NCBI RefSeq assembly: GCF_001905445.1
Contig: NZ_LIVQ01000003.1
Coordinates: forward strand, 869,445-933,444
Direction of reading: 5' to 3'
Origin: Streptomyces sp. CB00455
Lineage (GTDB): Bacteria > Actinomycetota > Actinomycetes > Streptomycetales > Streptomycetaceae
DNA length: 64,000 nucleotides
Of the stretch, positions 42,570 through 50,995 are shown one piece after another. The notes beneath the pieces are model-generated. The model was not told the origin of the DNA and made no database searches. It saw only the letters and a list, made by a program, of their open reading frames with translations. Each line of letters starts with the position of its first letter. The stretch's first letter is position 1. The position numbers and the translations under genes are program-made.

Positions 42570-43451
42570 CTAGCCGCGGAAGACCGAAGGGGGCGGTTGC
42601 GGGGAGGCCACCGCCGAGGCATCGGCGACGGGGGCGGCGCCTCCGGTGAAGTCCGCCAGCGCCCGGCCGTGTTCGACCCGGCCCGGGTGCGGGTCGCCGG
42701 CGACGCGGCGCGTGAACTCCGCGACGGGCAGTTCCCCGTCGGAGGCCACCAGGACCGCGTTGCCGAAGCGCTTGCCCCGCCACACCACCGGGTCGGCGGC
42801 CAGCGCCAGCTGCGCGAAGCGGGAGGCGGCCGTCGCGATCTGGCCCCGCAGATGGGCCAGGGGCGGGCCGTCCGCGAGGTTGGCGACGTACCACCCGGTG
42901 GGCGCCAGGGCGCGGCGTACGTCGTCCAGGAACTCGGCGCTGGTCAGGTGGGCCGGAGTGCGCGCACCGCTGAACACGTCCGCGATCACGAGGTCGGCCC
43001 AGCCGTCGGGCACCTTGGCCAGGCCCGCGCGGGCGTCCACCGCGCGGACCCGGACCCGCGCCTGCGGGTCCAGCGGCAGGTGTTCCCGTACGAAGGCGAC
43101 CAGGGGCGCGTCGATCTCCACGACCTGCTGGCTGGAGCGGGGGCGGGTGGCGGCGGTGTAGCGGGCGAGCGTGAAGGCGCCGCCGCCCAGGTGCACCACG
43201 TTCAGCGGCCGGCGGGCGGGGGCGGCCAGGTCGATCAGGTGGCCGATCCGCCGCTGGTAGGAGAAGTCCAGGTGGCCGGGGTCGGCCAGGTCCACGTGCG
43301 ACTGCGGGGCGCCGTCGATCAGCAGGGTCCAGGCGTCGGCGCGCTCGCGGTCGGGCTCCAGCTCCGCCCGCCCGCCGGCCACCTGCCCGGCGACCACCTC
43401 GCCGCCGCGCCCGCGCTGCTGCCTGCCCTTGCCTCTGTCCTTGCCTGCCAC
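42570..43451 (-). CDS. Spermidine synthase-like protein
   Basis: The 293-aa Rossmann-fold protein is of the spermidine synthase/SAM-methyltransferase superfamily. The S-adenosyl pocket motif is V-V-H-L-G-G-G-A-F-T-L near residue 95, the acidic residue follows in V-V-E-I-D, and V-D-A-R-A-G-L and L-V-I-A-D-V-F-S correspond to the catalytic region. The canonical polyamine-synthase D-G-x-x-Q motif is replaced by I-D-G-A-P-Q-S-H-V-D. True spermidine synthesis is therefore uncertain. GTG start. N-terminal K/R-rich tail. Confidence 0.8.
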   Translation of the reverse strand: MAGKDRGKGRQQRGRGGEVVAGQVAGGRAELEPDRERADAWTLLIDGAPQSHVDLADPGHLDFSYQRRIGHLIDLAAPARRPLNVVHLGGGAFTLARYTAATRPRSSQQVVEIDAPLVAFVREHLPLDPQARVRVRAVDARAGLAKVPDGWADLVIADVFSGARTPAHLTSAEFLDDVRRALAPTGWYVANLADGPPLAHLRGQIATAASRFAQLALAADPVVWRGKRFGNAVLVASDGELPVAEFTRRVAGDPHPGRVEHGRALADFTGGAAPVADASAVASPQPPPSVFRG

Positions 43452-43468
43452 GCCCCCATTGTCGCCGG

Positions 43469-43876
43469 TCAGAAACAGTTGTCGGCCGCCTCGATGAGCC
43501 GGGCCGCCTCACCGAGCGCCGCCCGCAGCACCTCGGGGTCGGTGACCGGTCCCACGGCCTCCGGCGGCAGCAGCCAGCCGGTGCCGCCCGCGGCGGGCAC
43601 GGCCGCCCCGTCGAAGCGCATCCCGCGGCCGTTGCTCTGCGTGCACGCGCTGCCCGGCAGGTCCCAGGCGTCGGCGGTGCCGGGCGGGACGAGGAAGGCG
43701 AGGGTGTCACCGGTTCCGTCGTGCAGGACGGGTCCGACCCCGTCGGCCCGGCTGGCGGCCCGGCGGATGATGTCCACCGCCTCCAGCCCCTGCCGGGTGG
43801 GCACGGTCACCAGGTCCGGGGCCTCGACGGAGGTCGCGCCGGGCTCGGGCGCGGTGTTCGCTCCACTGATCTCCAT
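43469..43876 (-). CDS. Conserved hypothetical protein, 135 aa
   Basis: The ATG at 43876 has GGTGGAGG five bases upstream. The protein contains V-L-H-D-G-T-G-D-T-L-A-F-L-V-P-P-G-T-A, C-T-Q-S-N-G-R-G-M-R and G-T-G-W-L-L-P-P, a pattern conserved in Streptomyces as a small bifunctional-primase-like or DNA-binding-associated family without known role. It ends in C-F with a pair of cysteines (one mid-protein, one penultimate). The gene is 17 bases upstream of the spermidine synthase-like gene on the same strand, so likely co-transcribed. Confidence 0.65.
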   Translation of the reverse strand: MEISGANTAPEPGATSVEAPDLVTVPTRQGLEAVDIIRRAASRADGVGPVLHDGTGDTLAFLVPPGTADAWDLPGSACTQSNGRGMRFDGAAVPAAGGTGWLLPPEAVGPVTDPEVLRAALGEAARLIEAADNCF

Positions 43877-44156
43877 GCCGGCCTCCACCAAGGGAACCCC
43901 TCCTCGATCCGTGTACGAGCCCGGAGCGTGGGTCGCCTCCGGCTCCGTAGGGATTCAACGCACGGAAACGTCAACGGGTGCGGTGGCAAGACGCTGCAAA
44001 GGATGGCAGTTCATGGCGGATCGCGGGTGAGATATCCGTTTTGTAGCCAAACATCGTGTGAACGACCCCTCGGCGGCGGTACGTTCATGCCCGCCGGGCC
44101 ACACCTTCACATGTCACGGCATCGGCGCTGCGTTCCTTGCCAGAGAGGCCACGTCC

Positions 44157-45506
44157 ATGGCGGCGTCCCCCCACTCACCCAACTCCATGTTCCGGCGGCT
44201 GCGCGGGCAGCACTCCCCGGCCGAGTTCGCGGCGCTGGTACGCCGGGCGGCGAAGGAGATCGGAGAAACGGTTTCCTGCGACGCCCGTTACATCGGCCGG
44301 GTCGAGTCCGGCGAGATCCGCTGCCCCAACTACGCCTACGAGCGGGTCTTCCTCCACATGTTCCCCGGCCGCACCCTGGCCGACCTGGGCTTCCCACCGC
44401 GCGAGTCCGTGCGCGGCCGCTCGGCACAGCGCGACCCCCTCTCCCCCTCCCGAACCGTCCACCGGCCCCCCGCCCGTTCCGATTCCCGTTCCGATTCCCG
44501 TTCCAAGGAGAGCGACGTGCTGCGTCGCGCGTTCATGGCCGGCGGCTCCGCGACCGTGGCGGCCGCGACGCTCGGCCTCACGCTGCTCGGCGACACCCGC
44601 CGGATCCCCTCCCGCGCCGGGGAGTCCGAGGCCGCGGCCGTCGAGGACGCCGTACGCAAGATCCGCCTGCTGGACGACCGGCACGGCGCCGACGCCCTCT
44701 ACCGCCGGGCCGCCGAACCCCTGCGCACCGCGTACGCGCTGCTCGACGCCGGGACCGCCCGGCAGTCCACCGAGGACCGGCTCCACGCGGGCGCCGGAGA
44801 GCTCGCCGTCTCCGTGGGCTGGCTGGCCCACGACTCCGGCCGCTTCGACGACGCCCGCTCGCACTACGCGGAGGCCCTGGCGACGGCCCGGGTGGCACGG
44901 GACGCGGGCCTGGAGGCGCACGCCTTCAGCAACATGGCCTTCCTTGCCCGCGACTGCGGACGGGCCCGCGAGGCGGTACGGGCTGCCCAGGCGGGCCGGC
45001 GCGCCGCCCGTTCCCTCGGTTCCCCGCGGCTGCTGTCGCTGCTCGCGCTCCGGGAGGCGGGCGGCTGGGCGGGACTGGCCGACCGCAGGGCCTGCGAGGA
45101 GGCGCTGGCCCGGGCGCACACGGAGTTCTCGCGCGGCGAGGCGGCCGCGGACCCGGAGTGGATGTCCTTCTTCGGCGAGGCCGAGCTGGAATCCCTGGAG
45201 GCCCGGTGCTGGGCGGCGCTCGGCGAACCCGCCCGCGCTGCCCGCCACGCGCGCCGCGCCGCCGACCTCCAGGATCCGCACTTCGCCCGGAACGTGGCGC
45301 TCTACACCGCCGAGCTGGCCGGTGACCTGGCCCGTGCGGGAGCCCCCGACGAGGCCGCGTGGGCGGGCGGCCGGGTGCTGGACCTGCTGGAACAGGTGCA
45401 GTCCACGCGGGTGCGGTCCCTGCTCGCAGAGACGGCCCGCACGCTGGTGCCGCACCAGCGTTCGCCGCGCGTGGGCGCCTTCCTCACCCGGCACGCGACG
45501 GCCTGA
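44157..45506 (+). CDS. NsdA-like regulator with TPR domain
   Basis: This 449-aa protein starts at the ATG at 44157 (AGAGAGG eight bases upstream). Residues 1-85 form an XRE-like DNA-binding segment (A-R-Y-I-G-R-V-E-S-G-E-I-R-C-P-N-Y). An Arg/Ser/Asp-rich linker follows. The segment L-R-R-A-F-M-A-G-G with a hydrophobic stretch (residues ~120-142) comes next, and the rest is a helical TPR array (A-L-A-T-A-R-V-A-R-D-A-G-L; A-R-E-A-V-R-A-A-Q-A). The architecture matches the NsdA family of negative regulators of Streptomyces differentiation, but it is a paralogue and its target is unknown. Confidence 0.8.
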   Translation: MAASPHSPNSMFRRLRGQHSPAEFAALVRRAAKEIGETVSCDARYIGRVESGEIRCPNYAYERVFLHMFPGRTLADLGFPPRESVRGRSAQRDPLSPSRTVHRPPARSDSRSDSRSKESDVLRRAFMAGGSATVAAATLGLTLLGDTRRIPSRAGESEAAAVEDAVRKIRLLDDRHGADALYRRAAEPLRTAYALLDAGTARQSTEDRLHAGAGELAVSVGWLAHDSGRFDDARSHYAEALATARVARDAGLEAHAFSNMAFLARDCGRAREAVRAAQAGRRAARSLGSPRLLSLLALREAGGWAGLADRRACEEALARAHTEFSRGEAAADPEWMSFFGEAELESLEARCWAALGEPARAARHARRAADLQDPHFARNVALYTAELAGDLARAGAPDEAAWAGGRVLDLLEQVQSTRVRSLLAETARTLVPHQRSPRVGAFLTRHATA

Positions 45507-45527
45507 GGGGCGGGGGCGGGACGGGGG
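45507..45527 (+). other. G-quadruplex-type sequence
   Basis: Four G runs (4, 5, 3 and 5) separated by single C, C and AC lie directly after the NsdA-like stop, between convergent genes. The composition meets the usual G4 pattern. It may act as a transcription barrier, but GC-rich genomes produce such runs by chance. Confidence 0.5.
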
Positions 45528-45646
45528 CCCGGTCGGAACGGGGGCCGGTCGGGGCCGGGCCTGGTCAGGCGCCGGGCCCGGTCGGGTGCCGGTGGCCGCA
45601 GCCGGGCCCGCACCGGCGGGCGCCGGCGGCGGGGACGTGCGCCGCG

Positions 45647-45988
45647 TCAGGCGCCGACGTACTCGTAGACCCCGCCGTCGGGGTGGCGGACCACCGCCCG
45701 GCGGCCGTTGGGCGTGGGCGCCGGTGCCGCGACCACCTCGCCGCCGAAGGCCGCGCAGTGCGCCACCGCCGAGTCGAGGTCGGCGACGAACAAGGTGGCC
45801 GCCACGGCCGCGAACCGCTCGGCGATCTTGTCGGGTCCGCTGAAGAGGAGGAACGGCCCGACGCTCGCGAGGTCCAGGCCGGCCAACCGGAACCGCGTCG
45901 CCGGCAGCCCCGTCAGCCGCACGTAGAAGTCCAGCGCGGGCGCCAGTTCGTCCACGCGCCGCCGCAGCACCACGGAGTCGATCGTCAT
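45647..45988 (-). CDS. VOC-family (glyoxalase/dioxygenase superfamily) protein
   Basis: The 113-aa protein is a single vicinal-oxygen-chelate unit: V-D-E-L-A-P-A-L-D-F-Y-V-R-L-T-G-L near residue 12, F-V-A-D-L-D near 67, and the terminal H-P-D-G-G-V-Y-E-Y. Metal ligands are incomplete in this single module, so catalysis is unproven. GGGGAGG precedes the ATG at 45988. Confidence 0.8.
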   Translation of the reverse strand: MTIDSVVLRRRVDELAPALDFYVRLTGLPATRFRLAGLDLASVGPFLLFSGPDKIAERFAAVAATLFVADLDSAVAHCAAFGGEVVAAPAPTPNGRRAVVRHPDGGVYEYVGA

Positions 45989-46080
45989 GGGCCCATCCTC
46001 CCCACCGCCCGACCGCGCAACTCCCGGCGCTTTAGGCCACGTTGGAGCCCCGAGGCCGAAAGGAGCGGCAGCGGGCGCCC

Positions 46081-46677
46081 TCACGCGTCGAGGTGCCCCG
46101 TGTCGTTCCAGCGCTCCAGTGCGGGGGCCCCGTAGGCCCAGCCGAGGACCGAGAGCGAGGTCGGCTCCAGCCGGATGCGGGCGCCGAAGGAGGCGTCGAA
46201 GCCGAGCCAGCGGGCGGCCAGGGTGCGCAGGACGTGCCCGTGCGCGAAGACCAGGACGTCGCGCTCCGCCGAGCGGGCCCAGGCCACCACCTCGTCGGCG
46301 CGGGACGCGACGTCGGCGACGGACTCGCCGCCCGGGACGCCGTCGCGCCAGATCAGCCAGCCGGGCCGGACCGCCTGGATCTCGGCGGGGGTCATGCCCT
46401 CGTAGTCCCCGTAGTCCCACTCCATCAGCGCGTCCCACGGCTCCGCCCGGACGCCGAAGCCCGCCAGATCGCAGCTCTCGGCCGCACGCACCAGCGGGCT
46501 GGTGCGGACCTCCACGCCGGGCAGGCCCTTCCACGGGTCGCGGGCCAGCCGCTCGCCGAGCAGCTTCGCGCCGAGCCTGCCCTCCTCCAGCAGGGGCACG
46601 TCCGTGCGACCGGTGTGCTTGCCGAGCCGGGACCACGCCGTCTGGCCGTGGCGGGCCAGCAGGATGCGGGGGGCCAT
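46081..46677 (-). CDS. Histidine phosphatase family protein
   Basis: The 198-aa phosphoglycerate-mutase-like phosphatase has the catalytic L-A-R-H-G-Q-T (His10), E-W-D-Y-G-D-Y-E-G and the second histidine in F-A-H-G-H-V-L-R. Possible acid phosphatase activity on small phosphorylated metabolites; the substrate is unknown. It is transcribed divergently from the nuclease-helicase operon. Confidence 0.88.
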   Translation of the reverse strand: MAPRILLARHGQTAWSRLGKHTGRTDVPLLEEGRLGAKLLGERLARDPWKGLPGVEVRTSPLVRAAESCDLAGFGVRAEPWDALMEWDYGDYEGMTPAEIQAVRPGWLIWRDGVPGGESVADVASRADEVVAWARSAERDVLVFAHGHVLRTLAARWLGFDASFGARIRLEPTSLSVLGWAYGAPALERWNDTGHLDA

Positions 46678-46689
46678 GTGATTTCTCCC

Positions 46690-46746
46690 GTTGGATAAGA
46701 CTTCGTACGTTTTTACGGTGATTCTTTCGTCCGTACATCATCCAAC
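46690..46746. promoter_or_regulatory. Inverted repeat in the divergent promoter region
   Basis: GTTGGAT (46690-46696) and ATCCAAC (46740-46746) are exact inverted arms 43 bases apart. The similarity extends inward (CGTACG versus CGTCCGTAC). They lie between the phosphatase start and the nuclease operon, in an AT-rich island, and may be operators for both. Confidence 0.45.
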
Positions 46747-46867
46747 ACGTGAACACCGGGCGGCCCCACCCGGCCCACCCGGACCGGGCCCCTCCGTCAC
46801 CGGCCGGTCCCGGGCCGTTTCCGCCGGAAGTCCACGATTGTCAGTGGCGGATGGGACACTTCCGCGG

Positions 46868-48040
46868 GTGAGCTCCTACCCGCCCAGCAGCGCTCCGCAG
46901 ACGACCCTGCGCCAGCGGCTCGCCGGCCTGCGCGGCCCGGCCGTACCGCCCCGCCCGCTCGACGCCCGGGCGCTCGCGGCGCTCGCCGCCAATCCCGGCT
47001 GCGGCAGACGGGCCCTGCTCGACGGCGCCGGCGTGGACAAGACCGCCCTCGCCTCGGCCCTCGGCTCACCCGCGCCCTTCGGCCAGTCGCAGTTCGCCAT
47101 CGTCCGCGGCAACTCCTTCGAGGCCAAGGTCAAGGGCGATGGCGGGACCGAGCTGCTGCGCCTGGTGCACGCGCACCTCGCCGCCGGGTCCGAGCCGCCG
47201 GGGCCCGGCGCGCGGGTCCCGGACCTGTCCGCCGCCGGGCCCGAGGGACGGGCCGCGCGCACCGCCCTCGCCCTGCGCGAGGCCACCGCCGCCGGGCGGG
47301 AGGCAGGGGCCTGGACCTTGCTGGACCACCCGATGCTGGCGCTGGAAGTGGCCGGCTCCCCCGCCTACCTGGAGCCCGACGCCGTCGTCGTGCATCCCGA
47401 CGGCCGCTGGACCGTGGTGGAGATCAAGTCGTTCCCCATGATCGACGGCTCCGCCGATGCCGCGAAAGTGGGCGCCGCCGCCCGGCAGGCCGCCGTCTAC
47501 GTGCTCGCCCTGGAGAAGACCGCCGCGAAGGTGGCGGGCGCCGAGGTCGGGCACACGGTGCTGCTCGTCTGCCCCAAGGACTTCTCCAACCTTCCCACCG
47601 CCTCGCCGGTCGACGTCCGCCGCGAGCGCTCCGTCACCCTGCGGCAGCTGGAGCGGCTCACCCGGATCGAGGAGCTCGCCGCGGCGCTGCCCGAGGGACT
47701 GGGCTTCGATCCGGCGCAGACCGCCGAGGAACTGGCCGAAGCCGTCGCCGCGGTGGAGGCCGCCTACGCCCCAGAATGCCTGGCCGCCTGCGAGCTGGCC
47801 TTCCACTGCCGGGAGAAGGCCCGCGCCGCCGACCAGGTGAGCGCCCTCGGCCGCTCCGTACGGGGTGAACTGGGCGCGCTGACCACCGTCGGGGAGGCCC
47901 TCGCGGCGGCCACCGGACAGGGCCCCGCGGGCGATCCGACCGCGGCCGCACTGCACCGGGCGGCCCGGCTGCGCGCCGAGGCGCTTCAGCTCGCCGGCGC
48001 GGCCCGCGTGGACGGGGAGGGGTGCGCATGGCACTCCTGA
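46868..48040 (+). CDS. PD-(D/E)XK nuclease with probable Fe-S cluster (RecB/Cas4/AddB-like)
   Basis: This 390-aa protein has the nuclease core L-E-P-D-A-V-V-V (Asp171) and V-V-E-I-K-S-F (Glu185, Lys187). A cysteine occurs near the N-terminus in N-P-G-C-G-R-R (Cys45). A triplet near the C-terminus, C-L-A-A-C-E-L-A-F-H-C (Cys304, 308, 314), gives the split one-plus-three arrangement that binds a 4Fe-4S cluster in Cas4, AddB and related nucleases. GTG at 46868 is the most likely start; upstream codons are low-complexity. It overlaps the next gene by 13 bases. The likely role is DNA end processing; defence or repair is inferred. Confidence 0.82.
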   Translation: MSSYPPSSAPQTTLRQRLAGLRGPAVPPRPLDARALAALAANPGCGRRALLDGAGVDKTALASALGSPAPFGQSQFAIVRGNSFEAKVKGDGGTELLRLVHAHLAAGSEPPGPGARVPDLSAAGPEGRAARTALALREATAAGREAGAWTLLDHPMLALEVAGSPAYLEPDAVVVHPDGRWTVVEIKSFPMIDGSADAAKVGAAARQAAVYVLALEKTAAKVAGAEVGHTVLLVCPKDFSNLPTASPVDVRRERSVTLRQLERLTRIEELAAALPEGLGFDPAQTAEELAEAVAAVEAAYAPECLAACELAFHCREKARAADQVSALGRSVRGELGALTTVGEALAAATGQGPAGDPTAAALHRAARLRAEALQLAGAARVDGEGCAWHS

Positions 48041-49608
48041 GCACCCTCGCGCGGCTCCAGGCCGTCCGCACCGGGCGGGCGCAGCCGCTGGCGACCGTGC
48101 GCCACCGCCATCTGAGCGAGCGCCCCCTGGTCCTCGTCCCGCTGACGACGGCCGGTGAAGCCGGGGCCCCGCTCGGGGCGCTGGTGGGCACCGACCCCCG
48201 GCAGCCCCGGCTGCTGGTGGTCCCGCAGCCGCGCGACCGCGACCTGCGGTGGACCTTCCTGGCGGAGCTCGCCGGCGAGGTGCTGCCGTATGTGGACTCC
48301 TACGCCGACGGGGTCGAGCTCGTGGAGCGCAGCGAGACCGATCCGGAAACGGGCCGCAGGACCAAGGTCGAGGCCGAGCTCTGCCTGGACGCCCCGCAGC
48401 TGATCGTGCCGAGCCGGGCGGGCATCGAGTACGTACGCCTCCTGGGCCGGTCGATGCGGTTCCGCCGCACGGCCGAGGAGGATCCGGACACCCCCTACCC
48501 GGCGCCCCCGCGGGTGCCGCTGCTGGGGCGCTGGCTGACGCACCTCGCGGAGCGCTCGCGGGTCCCCGGTTCCTCGATGCTGCTGTCGGCGACGGAGCTG
48601 CTGGGGCGGCACTGGGCCAGCGGCCAGAGCACGGTGGAGGACCAGCACCTGGGCGCGCTGCTGGCCTGGACGGCGCCCCCGGAGGGCGAGTCGGGAGCCG
48701 AGGCGGCGCTGCGCGCGGAGCTGGCCCGGGACCGGGACGGCCAGCTGCTGGTGCCGCCCGCGGGCCCCGCCACGGACCCGGCCTTCGACAACCGCCGGCT
48801 GGCCCCGGCGATCGCCCGCTACGACGCGGCGCGCTCGGCGCAGCCGCAGGACCAGCGGGCCCGGGAGCGTGCCGAGGAAGAGGTGCGGGAGCTGGTCGCG
48901 TCCCAGCTGCGGCCCACCTGGAAGGCCGTCTGGCGGGCGCTCGAACTGCTGCGCGCCCTGCCGGCGGGCGAGCGGGCCGAGGAGCGCTGGGTCCGCGACC
49001 GCTGGTCCTACACCGGCCATCGGGACCGCGTACGGGCGGGCGAGCCGCCGCAGCCGCGCCGCGACGACGCGGTGACCGCGGCCCAGAAGCTGGCCACGCG
49101 GGAGACGGAGCAGGTGCGGCTCGACGCCCAGGAGGCGCTGGACGACCCCCTGGTGATGGCGGGCCGCCGGCTGGCGGGCGAGGCGTTCGCGGGTGAGGTC
49201 ACCGAGGTGGTGATGGAGTGGACGGACTCCAAGCGTCCAAGCCCGCGCCCCCTGGTGACGGTGGCCACGGAGGACCATCCGCAGCTCGCGGACGGCGAGG
49301 GCGTGAAGGTCTACCGCTCACTGGACGGCCGCCCGCAGAGCGCGCGCTTCGTGCGCTTCGAGGAGGACGGGCAGCTGGTGCTGCGCCTCCTGGACAAGAT
49401 GGGCCGCGGCCGGGAGCCGGAGCCCGGCTCGGTGCCCGAGAAGGGCGACCGCGTGTGCTGGACGCTCTTCGAGCACGACGCGCGCGGCGGGCCCAAGCTC
49501 CCGGATCCCGAGCAGACCCCGTGGACGCACGGCGGACCGCCGGGATCCGCGGCCGCGTCCGCCGCCGTGCTCCAGCCCGACGCCGTGACCGACGAGGACA
49601 TCCTGTGA
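48028..49608 (+). CDS. Unknown 526-aa protein of the nuclease-helicase operon
   Basis: The ATG at 48028 lies after GGGGAGGGG and inside the end of the nuclease gene. No domain is recognised. The protein is soluble, with an N-terminal mixed alpha/beta part (L-V-L-V-P-L-T-T, L-L-V-V-P-Q-P-R-D-R-D), a central charged helical part (residues ~260-390; A-R-E-R-A-E-E-E-V-R-E-L-V) and a beta-rich C-terminal region (residues ~390-500; K-V-Y-R-S-L-D-G-R, F-V-R-F-E-E-D-G-Q-L-V-L-R-L). The stop overlaps the helicase start. Its size and position between nuclease and helicase suggest a bridging or substrate-binding subunit; this is inference. Confidence 0.8.
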   Translation: MALLSTLARLQAVRTGRAQPLATVRHRHLSERPLVLVPLTTAGEAGAPLGALVGTDPRQPRLLVVPQPRDRDLRWTFLAELAGEVLPYVDSYADGVELVERSETDPETGRRTKVEAELCLDAPQLIVPSRAGIEYVRLLGRSMRFRRTAEEDPDTPYPAPPRVPLLGRWLTHLAERSRVPGSSMLLSATELLGRHWASGQSTVEDQHLGALLAWTAPPEGESGAEAALRAELARDRDGQLLVPPAGPATDPAFDNRRLAPAIARYDAARSAQPQDQRARERAEEEVRELVASQLRPTWKAVWRALELLRALPAGERAEERWVRDRWSYTGHRDRVRAGEPPQPRRDDAVTAAQKLATRETEQVRLDAQEALDDPLVMAGRRLAGEAFAGEVTEVVMEWTDSKRPSPRPLVTVATEDHPQLADGEGVKVYRSLDGRPQSARFVRFEEDGQLVLRLLDKMGRGREPEPGSVPEKGDRVCWTLFEHDARGGPKLPDPEQTPWTHGGPPGSAAASAAVLQPDAVTDEDIL

Positions 49609-50936
49609 CCGCCTTCGATCCGGGGGCCGCCGCGGCGCGCGCGACCGCCGCCATCCTGCACGACACCCTGCACGGGACGGAGCGGGGCGTCGTCGTGGAC
49701 TCCCCTCCGGGGGCCGGCAAGTCGACCCTGGTGGTGCGGGCGGCCCGCGAGCTGGCAGCGGCCGGACGCCGCCTGATGGTGGTGGCGCAGACCAACGCGC
49801 AGGTGGACGACCTGGTGCTGCGGCTCGCCGTCAAGGATCCGGAGCTCAAGGTGGGCCGGCTGCACAGCAGCGAGGGGGACGCCTACGATCCGGCGCTGCG
49901 CGAGCTGCCTTCGGTGACGCTCTCCGCCAAGCCGGGGGACCTGGCCGAGCTGCCGATCACCATTTCCACGGCGGCCAAGTGGGCCTTCGTCAAGGACACC
50001 GAGCCCTGGGAACACGCCATCGTCGACGAGGCGTACCAGATGCGCTCCGATGCGCTGCTGGCCGTGGCCGGGCTGTTCGACCGGGCGCTGTTCGTGGGCG
50101 ATCCGGGGCAGCTGGACCCCTTCAGCGTGGTCGGCGCGGACCAGTGGGCCGGCCTGTCCTACGACCCCTCCGCCTCGGCGGTCAGCACCCTGCTGGCGCA
50201 CAATCCGCAGCTGCCCCAGCACCGGCTGCCGGTGTCATGGCGGCTCCCGGCGACGGCTGCGCCGCTGGTCTCCCGGGCGTTCTACCCGTACACGCAGTTC
50301 CGCAGCGGAACGGGTCCGGGCGAGCGGCGGCTGTCCTACGGGGTCGCCTCGGACGGGTCGGGACCCGACCGGGTCCTGGACGAGGCCGCCGAGTCGGGCT
50401 GGGGCCTGCTGGAGCTGCCCGCGCGGCACACGCCGCGCACCGACCCGGAGGCGGTGCGGGCGGTGGCCCTGGTGGTGCGCCGCGCCCTGGACCGCGGGGC
50501 GGTGACCTGCGACGAGCAGTCCGAGGTCCCGGCCGCGCTGAGCGCCGACCGCATCGCGGTGGGCACGGCCCACCGCGACCAGGCGGCCGCCGTGCGCGCG
50601 GCGCTGACCTCGCTGGGGGTCACGGGAGTGACGGTGGACACCGCGAACCGGCTCCAGGGCCGCGAGTACGACCTGACGGTGGTCCTGCACCCGCTGTCGG
50701 GCCGCCCGGACGCGACGGCCTTCCACCTGGAGACGGGCCGCCTGTGCGTGCTGGCCTCCCGGCACCGGCACGCCTGCGTGGTGGTGGCCCGGGCCGGCAT
50801 AGCGGAACTCCTGGACGACCACCCCTCGACGGAGCCGGTCCAGCTGGGGGTGACGGTGAAATTCCCGGACGGATGGGAGGCCATGATGACCACGTGGGAC
50901 TTCTGGTCCAACCATCGGATCCCGTGGCGGCCGTAG
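49605..50936 (+). CDS. Superfamily 1 DNA/RNA helicase (AAA_11/UvrD-like), C-terminus rewritten by insertion
   Basis: The 443-aa helicase has Walker A P-P-G-A-G-K-S-T (Lys39), motif II V-D-E-A-Y near residue 145, motif III V-G-D-P-G-Q-L-D-P, motif IV R-L-P-V-S-W-R-L-P, motif V N-R-L-Q-G-R-E-Y-D and motif VI L-A-S-R-H-R-H. GTG at 49605 overlaps the previous stop (GTGA). The last 17 residues after D-G-W-E-A (MMTTWDFWSNHRIPWRP) appear to be encoded by an inserted integrase element. The original ending (NHSVLAHLAEHRVAWKP) is found in frame at 52735-52788, beyond the element. All helicase motifs precede the junction, so activity may be preserved. Confidence 0.88.
   Translation: MTAFDPGAAAARATAAILHDTLHGTERGVVVDSPPGAGKSTLVVRAARELAAAGRRLMVVAQTNAQVDDLVLRLAVKDPELKVGRLHSSEGDAYDPALRELPSVTLSAKPGDLAELPITISTAAKWAFVKDTEPWEHAIVDEAYQMRSDALLAVAGLFDRALFVGDPGQLDPFSVVGADQWAGLSYDPSASAVSTLLAHNPQLPQHRLPVSWRLPATAAPLVSRAFYPYTQFRSGTGPGERRLSYGVASDGSGPDRVLDEAAESGWGLLELPARHTPRTDPEAVRAVALVVRRALDRGAVTCDEQSEVPAALSADRIAVGTAHRDQAAAVRAALTSLGVTGVTVDTANRLQGREYDLTVVLHPLSGRPDATAFHLETGRLCVLASRHRHACVVVARAGIAELLDDHPSTEPVQLGVTVKFPDGWEAMMTTWDFWSNHRIPWRP
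50875..50883. other. Left attachment core (attL)
   Basis: GGGAGGCCA, within codons W-E-A of the helicase; one copy of the 9-bp direct repeat at the element boundary. Confidence 0.65.
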
Positions 50937-50995
50937 GGAAGTGCGGCCTTCAGCGACTGGCAACAAAACCCCCTGCCTGAACAGCGGGCCATGAT

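Noticed and set aside
39784..43710. A continuous 1308-codon minus-strand frame spanning the histidine kinase and the methyltransferase-like region
   Set aside because: Only the part from 41178 encodes a real protein; the rest is antisense or out of phase with the response regulator, exported protein and spermidine-synthase-like gene. Long spurious frames are expected at this GC content.
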